A stretch of 64,000 nucleotides of DNA from DAOUJI01 sp965219565. GTDB lineage: Bacteria > Chloroflexota > Dehalococcoidia > Lucifugimonadales > JAGWBF01. The notes beneath the pieces were generated by a model. That model had not been told where the DNA came from. It worked only from the letters and a program-made list of their open reading frames with translations, and searched no databases. Shown piece after piece: positions 58,434-64,000 of this stretch. Every line of letters begins with the position of its first letter. Position 1 is the stretch's first letter. A program made the translations under genes and the position numbers. The stretch is taken from positions 2,356,001-2,420,000 of the forward strand of contig OZ244780.1 of assembly GCA_965219565.1 (NCBI GenBank), written 5' to 3'.

Positions 58434-58629
58434 GCTAACGCTTTCCTTATACACAAGTTTCGCAAGTACGGGCCGGAGCAGGGTAGAGACTAACACAGGC
58501 GCTGGGGGCAGACAAGAAGCCGGACCAGACGCTCCGATTGACGCCTACTATGGTGTGGAATACACTCCCCTCGTCCTATGCCATATGCTTCCGACCACAA
58601 GGGCTTTCGCCGCAAAAGGAGGGTTGAAA

Positions 58630-59499
58630 ATGACCGTCCAGTGGAACCACAAGACCGCCAGAGTCAACGGCATCAACATACACTACGTCCATCACGGCTC
58701 CGGCAAACCTGTGATGCTCATTCACGGGTGGCCCGAGTTCTGGTACAGCTGGAGGCGTCAGATTCCCGCCCTGGCCGAGAAGTTCGAGGTGATCGTTCCA
58801 GACATGCGGGGCTTCGGCTACTCTGATAAGCCTCTGACCGGATATTCAACTCGCCAATCGGCCTCGGACATGTACGAACTGGCCAGACACTTGGGCCACG
58901 ACAGCATCCAGCTGGTGGGGCACGACATCGGGGTACGGGTGTCTTTCAGGTTCGTGTTGGACCACGAGGACTACATAGAGAAGTTGGTGCTTCTCGACGG
59001 GGCTCCGCCCTTGGAACGCATGGCGCCCCAGCCCCCCGAACAAATCAGGTCCGTGTGGCACTCCTATTTCCACCAACAGCCCGACTTGCCGGAAGCTCTC
59101 GTGGGGAATAACGTGGAGACTTACCTGCGTCACTTCTATCGGGACTGGTCCGTGAACAAGCACGCCTTTGCCGATGAGGACATAGCCCACTACGTAACGG
59201 CGTACTCCCAGCCAGGGGCGCTGCGGGGAGGTTTCAACTACTACCGGGCTTCCGCCGACGAGGACCCGCCCGACTGGCAGGCCGACGCAGACAGGACCGT
59301 CCAAACCCCGCTGCTGTACCTGTGGGGGTCGCGCCGGGAGCTGTCGGCCCAACGCGTCGGGGCCGTGCCTCTGGACGCCTGGACTAAGCATTTCCCCAAC
59401 TCAACTGGGAAATACATAGGGGACCACGGCCACTTCCTCCAGACAGAGGCGCCCGACGAAGTCAATAGGGAACTTCTGGAGTACCTGAACGCGGGTTAG
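58630..59499 (+). CDS. Epoxide hydrolase-like alpha/beta hydrolase
   Basis: A 289-residue alpha/beta hydrolase with an aspartate nucleophile. HGWPE (32-36) forms the oxyanion hole, GHDIG gives Asp99, GFNYYRA near 201-207 provides the lid tyrosine typical of epoxide hydrolases, and His268 (GHFLQTEAP) completes the triad. The best guess is epoxide hydrolase; haloalkane or fluoroacetate dehalogenase are alternatives in the same branch. AAAAGGAGGG at 58615-58623 supports ATG 58630 over an 80-residue upstream extension. Confidence 0.9.
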   Translation: MTVQWNHKTARVNGINIHYVHHGSGKPVMLIHGWPEFWYSWRRQIPALAEKFEVIVPDMRGFGYSDKPLTGYSTRQSASDMYELARHLGHDSIQLVGHDIGVRVSFRFVLDHEDYIEKLVLLDGAPPLERMAPQPPEQIRSVWHSYFHQQPDLPEALVGNNVETYLRHFYRDWSVNKHAFADEDIAHYVTAYSQPGALRGGFNYYRASADEDPPDWQADADRTVQTPLLYLWGSRRELSAQRVGAVPLDAWTKHFPNSTGKYIGDHGHFLQTEAPDEVNRELLEYLNAG

Positions 59500-59578
59500 G
59501 CGCCAGTCCCTAAGATGAGACGGCCACTACCTCGACGGTGGTGTTCGGGGTCGCCACGGCGACCGAACCGTAGAGGGG

Positions 59579-59947
59579 TCAACGGTTCTGGTAGGCGGCC
59601 ACCAGCTCGTGGGCCTGGTCATCGTCCACGCCGGTGAGCTCGATGCGCATTCGTATCGCGTTGTAGACCGTTACGTCCGGGTGAATGGCGGCGGCGGCGT
59701 TGTCCCGGTCGGCTTCTATGACCGCATCCACCCAAGACAACGGTGCGCCCGTCTCTCTGGCCACCCGGCTTATCAGGTTCACCGCGCAGCCTGAAATGCC
59801 CGATAGGAAGGCCTCGGCGGCTCCTATCTCCTCTCCCGGCACGCCGTCGTCGATAACCCAGTGGTGGTTCCTGGAATTGGCGATTGCCCTTCCCTGGGTC
59901 CCTGTGCTGTAGGAACGGACCGTGATGGTGTGCACATTGTCAGCCAT
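59579..59947 (-). CDS. OsmC family protein
   Basis: A 122-residue OsmC/Ohr-fold protein, normally a dimeric thiol peroxidase. The conserved block GAAEAFLSGISGCAVNLI gives Cys54; the second, resolving cysteine of Ohr proteins is not present in the C-terminal half, so peroxidase activity is doubtful. The GGAGGC ribosome-binding site fixes ATG 59947. Convergent with the epoxide-hydrolase-like gene, 79 bases from it. Confidence 0.85.
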   Translation of the reverse strand: MADNVHTITVRSYSTGTQGRAIANSRNHHWVIDDGVPGEEIGAAEAFLSGISGCAVNLISRVARETGAPLSWVDAVIEADRDNAAAAIHPDVTVYNAIRMRIELTGVDDDQAHELVAAYQNR

Positions 59948-59992
59948 GACAGCCTCCTCACTGCTATCTCGCGCATCGCTTGGTTCTCGCCT

Positions 59993-61129
59993 TTAGACCG
60001 TGCCTGAATCCAATCCAGCCTCCAGGACTGGCGTGTTCTTGATTATATCGTCGAAATTGACCGTGCCTGTCCACTCCCACCTGCCGGAGCCGTCGTCCAG
60101 GCGTACGAGGTCGCCCGCCTCTTCCAGGAGTTCCAGGTGGGCCAGAGCTTCCGTGAAGGCGATGTAGAAGTGGCGGCTGTTGCGCTTGATGTGGGCAAAG
60201 TATTTCCGGGTCAACGCGACGGGGTCCATGGGAGACTCCTTGAGGAGCTCCAGGATTTCATAGCACCGCTCGACGTGGTGGTCCAGTATTTCTATGGCCC
60301 TGCCAGTGAAAATGGGGTTGAACTTGTAGCGGTAGAACGCCCGGTGAGCCGGAAGAATGACCAGGTCCTCTCCCAGCGTTGGCACCCTTTTCAAGGACTG
60401 GAGATAGACCTTCAGCCCAAAGTAACGGTTCCCGGCGTGGTAATGTCCAGGCATGTGCTCACGGAAGCCCCCATAGTCCATGGTCATGCTGGGGTGGGGA
60501 GTAATCAGGGGCAGGACATGGTCCCCTGAGAAGAGCACGTTTTCATAGCGCACCACCAGCTCGTCGGGAGAATGGCCGGGCATGTAGTAGAAGGTCATCC
60601 CGTCGTCGTTCAATCCGTCAACGACAGGGTGCGTCACCTCCAGATGGAAGGATTCCTCCTCGTATCTCTGGACCCTCTGGGCCCAATGCTCGTCCGCGTG
60701 GGGCCGGACCTTCTCGTACCGCCGGTTGACCTCCCGGGCGGCCCCGTGCCTGTGGACTCCCACCAGGCTCTTGTACACCTCGTGGGCCCAGACCTGGGCG
60801 CCGCTGTGCTTCGCCAACGCGTAGCTATTGCCGTCGTGGTCCATGTGGCCGTGGGATATGACTATGCGCCCAACGTCCTGGGGTCGGCGCCCCAACTCTT
60901 TTAGCCCCTCTTCCAAGTACTGATAGGTGTCATGGGCGCCCGTATCCACCAGAGTCAGCTTGTCGCCTTCCACGACATAGCACCAAGTGGGGCCTAATGG
61001 ACTGTTCCACGCCTGTGGCACGCCTATGGCGTCGATGACTATCCCGTTGGGCAGAGTGTAACGGGCGATCATCCTGTTGCCGGCATGATCGCCCTCTTTG
61101 ATGATGCGGGAATCGATAGGTGAGTACAC
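59993..61129 (-). CDS. Metallo-beta-lactamase fold hydrolase
   Basis: A 378-residue MBL-fold protein. ISHGHMDHDG gives His93, His95, Asp97 and His98; VSFYYMPGHSPDELV-type (GHSPDE) supplies His, and LFSGDHVLP the bridging Asp. A roughly 100-residue C-terminal helical winged region (FTGRAIEILDHHVERCYEIL) is as in SdsA/RNase Z-like or B3-class multi-domain hydrolases. The start is GTG at 61129; ATG at 61072 would lose the first 19 residues. The substrate is unknown. A plausible promoter lies at 61218-61247. Confidence 0.88.
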   Translation of the reverse strand: MYSPIDSRIIKEGDHAGNRMIARYTLPNGIVIDAIGVPQAWNSPLGPTWCYVVEGDKLTLVDTGAHDTYQYLEEGLKELGRRPQDVGRIVISHGHMDHDGNSYALAKHSGAQVWAHEVYKSLVGVHRHGAAREVNRRYEKVRPHADEHWAQRVQRYEEESFHLEVTHPVVDGLNDDGMTFYYMPGHSPDELVVRYENVLFSGDHVLPLITPHPSMTMDYGGFREHMPGHYHAGNRYFGLKVYLQSLKRVPTLGEDLVILPAHRAFYRYKFNPIFTGRAIEILDHHVERCYEILELLKESPMDPVALTRKYFAHIKRNSRHFYIAFTEALAHLELLEEAGDLVRLDDGSGRWEWTGTVNFDDIIKNTPVLEAGLDSGTV

Positions 61130-61217
61130 GTTTCTTGAAGGAACCCTTTCTCGTGGTTAGGGAGACAATCGGGATTGTGCGCCGAGTTGTCACGTTGGTA
61201 TAAGTGGCCGTATTCGT

Positions 61218-61247
61218 ATTGGACGGTAACAGGGCGGCCTTTGTCAA
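61218..61247 (-). promoter_or_regulatory. Possible promoter of the MBL-fold hydrolase
   Basis: On the minus strand a perfect TTGACA (61242-61247) is followed after 18 bases by TCCAAT (61218-61223), four of six consensus positions. This would give a leader of about 80 bases. Confidence 0.35.
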
Positions 61248-61380
61248 GGACATACAGAGTCTACGCCTGCACCATAAGCTGGCGCCCCATTCGATCGGGT
61301 CGGCATGGGTCAGAGGATTGGGCGCCGATTCAATGGGCCGCCCGACCTTTGAGCCGATCAATTCGCACGCCTATTTTACG

Positions 61381-61410
61381 TTGACAAGCCCAAGGCCGTT
61401 GTGCTAGCTT
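61381..61410 (+). promoter_or_regulatory. Possible promoter of the ABC importer operon
   Basis: TTGACA (61381-61386), 18 bases, then TAGCTT (61405-61410), three of six consensus positions. It is roughly 95 bases before the ATG at 61503, and AAGGAGGA precedes that ATG. Confidence 0.35.
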
Positions 61411-61502
61411 ACGGCGGAATTTCGACTGGTTCTGCCGCGGGCGATGCGGCATACGACGAATCTTACAAGAATCGTAAGGCAAGCAGCTAAGGAGGAGACT
61501 CT

Positions 61503-63410
61503 ATGGCGCCCATAAGGTTGAGAAACCCATTTTTGTGGCTGGCAATTCCGTTGGCGCTGGTCCTCATTGCGGCCATAGCCTGCGGAGGAGAAGACCCGAC
61601 GGCTGTGCCGACGAACACTCCCGTGTCTGCTGCTCCAACCGACACCCCGGTTCCCGCTCCGCCCGCCGACACACCCGTGCCGCCGCCGCCGACTGCGACG
61701 TTGGCTCCGGGTGAAACGCCGCGCCCCACCGCTACTCCAACGCCGCCGCCGCCACAGCCCACCTTCACTCCGACGCCGACGGCAGTGCCCACTCCCACAC
61801 TGGAGCCGGGGATTGAGCCCAAGTACGGCGGCCAAGTGCCCATGCACGCCTACTCCGCGCCGTTGCTTTACCACGCACCCGGCAGCAGCTACCAGTCCGT
61901 AGTGTCAGCAAGCCCCATGTGGAGCGCCCTCCTGCAGTTCAACCCGGAGACCCCAGCGCTGGACGACATCAGCGGCGACCTCGCCGAAACCTGGGAAGTG
62001 TCCGAGGATGGAAGGACCTACACCTTCCACCTCCACGACAACATCGTATGGCATGACGGGACTCCCTTCACGTCCGACGACATGGTCTACAACTGGGACT
62101 ACTACCTCTGCCCCACATGTCTGCCCGCTTTCTACGCCGACGAGACGCTGCAACCCAGTGACCTGGGAGAGCACAACCGGACCATTGGCCAGTTCCGGGG
62201 ACTTCACGAGAGCCATGACGCCCCCGACCGCAACACCTTCAGGGTGACGTCCAAGTTCGCCTCTCCGGGCATGCTGCCCCTTTTCGCGCTGGACGACACG
62301 CCCATCTTCCCCAAGCACCTGGCCAGCCAGGGCAAGTTCCAGAACTTCAGGACCCCCGACTACCTGATAGGCACAGGGCCCTTCAAGTTGGTCGAGTACG
62401 TGGAAGATATTAAGATCGAGCAGGAGAAGAACGAGGACTACTACGTAGAAGGTCGACCCTACTTCGACGGGATAACCCACTTCATACTGACCGACAAGAA
62501 CGCCATCATCGCCGCCTACAAGACGGGTCAGGTGCTCATGGGCAACGCTGCGGTCAACAACCTCAGCATCGCCGAGTCGCAGCAAATCATCGAAGAGTTG
62601 GGCGACCAGATCACAGCCGTATGGATTGGCCCATCGTTCAACATCACCACCATGATGAACACCCGGGTCGAGCCTGCCAGTGATCCCAACGTCCGAAAGG
62701 CCATCAACCTAGTCATGCACCGGCAAGAAGCCATCAACTTGCTGACGGGCGGACGAGGAGTTATTGGGACCCCGGTTCCTCCCGGCTTCGCGTTCAGCTT
62801 CCCGTACGAGACGGCTGTGTCCTTCCCCGGCTTCCGAGAGGACTCCCCCGGAGTCAAGAGCGCCGAGGACATAGCCATGGCTCAGTCCCTGGTGCAGGAC
62901 GCCGGATTCGGCCCTGGCTACGACCTTACCATCACTTGCCGGAAGGTCATTGAGTACTGCGACGTGGCCCTGATACTCAAAGACCAGCTCGAAAAGTGGC
63001 TGGAATGGGACGTAACAGTGAGGCAGATGGAGAGCGCCGCGGGCTCCCAGGCCTACAACGACGCCGACTTCCAGATCGCCATCCAGGCCAACAGCTTCAC
63101 CCTGCCAAACCCTGACAACGCAGTGGTGGCCTACGTGAGGGGCCAGATGCCGCTGCGGACCGGATGGGAAGTCCCCGACAGGGTCAAGACTCTGGTGGAG
63201 GAGATATCGAGGGAGCTTGACCCTGAGGAAGCCGCCAATAAGGTCAGGGAAGCAAACTCCCTCCTGCTGGACAGTCCCCTGGCTTGGCCGGTCTGGTACT
63301 ACACCGTAAGGGCTCAGCTGATCGACAAGCGCATCCGGAACTTCCACCCCTACACGGTGCAGGCTTCCAGCAAGAGGCACTCGCACATCTGGTGCGACCC
63401 TGCTTGCTAG
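61503..63410 (+). CDS. ABC transporter substrate-binding lipoprotein, peptide/nickel family 5
   Basis: A 635-residue extracytoplasmic binding protein for a DppA/OppA-type importer. The N-terminus is a lipoprotein signal with lipobox AAIAC, so Cys27 is probably lipidated. Residues 30-105 are a Pro/Thr-rich linker (TPVPAPPADTPVPPPPTA) that holds the domain away from the membrane. Family-5 landmarks follow: LAETWEVSEDGRTYTFHLHDNIVWHDGTPFTSDD, GTGPFKLVEY, NVRKAINLVMHR. The ligand may be a peptide, glutathione or other organic compound. AAGGAGG precedes the ATG. It is followed by a terminator-like hairpin and then the permease. Confidence 0.93.
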   Translation: MAPIRLRNPFLWLAIPLALVLIAAIACGGEDPTAVPTNTPVSAAPTDTPVPAPPADTPVPPPPTATLAPGETPRPTATPTPPPPQPTFTPTPTAVPTPTLEPGIEPKYGGQVPMHAYSAPLLYHAPGSSYQSVVSASPMWSALLQFNPETPALDDISGDLAETWEVSEDGRTYTFHLHDNIVWHDGTPFTSDDMVYNWDYYLCPTCLPAFYADETLQPSDLGEHNRTIGQFRGLHESHDAPDRNTFRVTSKFASPGMLPLFALDDTPIFPKHLASQGKFQNFRTPDYLIGTGPFKLVEYVEDIKIEQEKNEDYYVEGRPYFDGITHFILTDKNAIIAAYKTGQVLMGNAAVNNLSIAESQQIIEELGDQITAVWIGPSFNITTMMNTRVEPASDPNVRKAINLVMHRQEAINLLTGGRGVIGTPVPPGFAFSFPYETAVSFPGFREDSPGVKSAEDIAMAQSLVQDAGFGPGYDLTITCRKVIEYCDVALILKDQLEKWLEWDVTVRQMESAAGSQAYNDADFQIAIQANSFTLPNPDNAVVAYVRGQMPLRTGWEVPDRVKTLVEEISRELDPEEAANKVREANSLLLDSPLAWPVWYYTVRAQLIDKRIRNFHPYTVQASSKRHSHIWCDPAC

Positions 63411-63433
63411 TCCGCCTCGACTGAATTGAATAT

Positions 63434-63470
63434 AACGACGGGCCTAGGTTTTGCCTGGGCCTGTCGTTTA
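63434..63470 (+). terminator. Hairpin with T-rich tail between binding protein and permease
   Basis: AACGACGGGCCTAGG (63434-63448) pairs with CCTGGGCCTGTCGTT (63454-63468) with two weak positions and a short TTTTG loop, followed by TATAATT. It may cut transcription between the binding protein and the permease, giving more of the binding protein, a common arrangement in such operons. Confidence 0.6.
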
Positions 63471-63548
63471 TAATTCGCCTCTAAGGCCACAATCGGCGCC
63501 TTTATCCCTATATCAGGGAGCTTCCAGACTTGGGTCAAGCGTAAGAAG

Positions 63549-64000
63549 ATGCAGTCCTATATCCTGAAACGCGCCCTTCTGTTCATCCCGACGCTCTTCC
63601 TCGTCTCCGTCATTATTTTCGTTATTCTCCGGTTGGTCCCCGGAGACCCGGCCATCCAGATTGCGGGGGGCGCCGGACTTGACGAGCAGTTCTCAGAAGA
63701 GGACCTACAGAAGATCCGCAAACTGCTTGGCACCGACCGTCCCTTGATCGTCCAATACGGGGACTGGGCAGGCAGCATGTTCAAACTGGACTTCGGAGAG
63801 TCCTTCACCTACCGGGCTCCCGTTTGGGACAAGATATGGAAGAGGTTCCCAACCACCCTGGAGTTGACCATCCTGGCGCTGCTGATGTCCGGGGTTGTTG
63901 CGATCCCCCTGGGAATCCTGTCCGCAATAAAGCAGGACTCTATAGGCGACTATGCCAGCAGGATCATAACCATAGCCGGAATCGCCGTGCCCAACTTCTG
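63549..64000 (+). CDS. ABC transporter permease, DppB/OppB type (3' truncated by window edge)
   Basis: The first 150 residues of a BPD transport permease. ATG 63549 gives MQSYILKRALLFIPTLF, a first membrane helix, then ILRLVPGDPA, a periplasmic stretch (LDEQFSEEDLQKIRKLLGTD), RPLIVQYGDW, LDFGESFTYRAPVWDKIWKRFPTTLELTI and further helices. These are the classical DppB N-terminal motifs. The EAA loop lies beyond the edge. It would pair with a DppC homologue downstream and serves the binding protein at 61503. Confidence 0.93.
   Translation, partial: MQSYILKRALLFIPTLFLVSVIIFVILRLVPGDPAIQIAGGAGLDEQFSEEDLQKIRKLLGTDRPLIVQYGDWAGSMFKLDFGESFTYRAPVWDKIWKRFPTTLELTILALLMSGVVAIPLGILSAIKQDSIGDYASRIITIAGIAVPNF

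Larger units (their letters stand above)
61130..61502. other. Divergent intergenic region, no gene
   Basis: This 373-base region between the MBL gene and the ABC substrate-binding gene holds two promoter-like sequences (61218-61247 for the minus strand; 61381-61410 for the plus strand). No credible small gene, RNA fold or operator was seen. Confidence 0.5.

Noticed and set aside
1..64000. CRISPR arrays, tRNA or rRNA genes, prophage, insertion sequences
   Set aside because: I searched by eye for regularly spaced direct repeats, cloverleaf-like GGTTCGAATCC arms and transposase motifs and found none. Weak or divergent tRNAs could be missed without a covariance search.

Overview
The window looks like a piece of a GC-rich Chloroflexota chromosome, most likely a Dehalococcoidia/SAR202-type lineage. 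This is inferred from gene content and not from a marker-gene phylogeny. The pointers are an 11-subunit complex I operon without nuoEFG, several class III (CaiB/BaiF) CoA-transferases, a luciferase-like F420-type oxidoreductase, DUF1015, DUF5679 and DUF2298 (Chlor_Arch_YYY) proteins, frequent GTG/TTG starts, and small dispersed intergenic palindromes. No rRNA, tRNA, CRISPR array, prophage or transposase was recognised.

Layout. 0-5.7 kb (+): the end of ribF, tyrS, a class V aminotransferase paired with serA (serine synthesis), an SDR and a coiled-coil protein. 5.7-15.6 kb (-): DUF1015, an EthD-like protein, then a tight cluster of four CaiB/BaiF CoA-transferases around two double-hotdog MaoC/FAS1-like proteins, and an HSL-type esterase. 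15.7-20.3 kb (-): one 1540-residue membrane protein that fuses a GT39/PMT-like half to a DUF2298 half. 20.7-23.5 kb (-): a glycolytic operon (TIGR00725 protein, enolase, GAPDH) closed by a strong terminator. 23.7-34.1 kb (-): nuoABC-x-DHIJKLMN, with a small unknown gene (x) between nuoC and nuoD and a good promoter upstream of nuoA.

34.3-46.7 kb: ispH, a PAC2 protein, hydrolases, a DUF2779 nuclease (Cas4-like plus DEDD exonuclease), an SDR, a nitroreductase, a metallo-hydrolase, a three-gene translationally coupled operon ending in an M1 aminopeptidase with HEAT repeats, and a squalene-synthase-type prenyl coupling enzyme. 46.7-64 kb: accessory catabolism and repair. It holds an LLM oxidoreductase, a monooxygenase-like protein, a 46-residue zinc ribbon too short for ordinary ORF calling, a radical SAM protein beside error-prone dnaE2, then VOC, phosphotriesterase-like, beta-keto-acid cleavage enzyme, two CMD proteins, an NAD(P)-binding protein, a zinc-type dehydrogenase, an epoxide-hydrolase-like protein, OsmC and a metallo-hydrolase. 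It ends with the start of a peptide/nickel-type ABC importer.

How the genes fit together. The core genes give lower glycolysis, serine synthesis, isoprenoid precursors and a proton-pumping complex I that must take electrons from something other than a NuoEFG module. The accessory genes suggest a heterotroph that activates organic acids as CoA thioesters and attacks diverse small organics. At least three families of short palindromic or low-complexity repeats are scattered between genes. Two copies sit inside, or define, the 5' ends of coding regions (nuoC and a CoA-transferase), which is the most unusual non-gene signal here.
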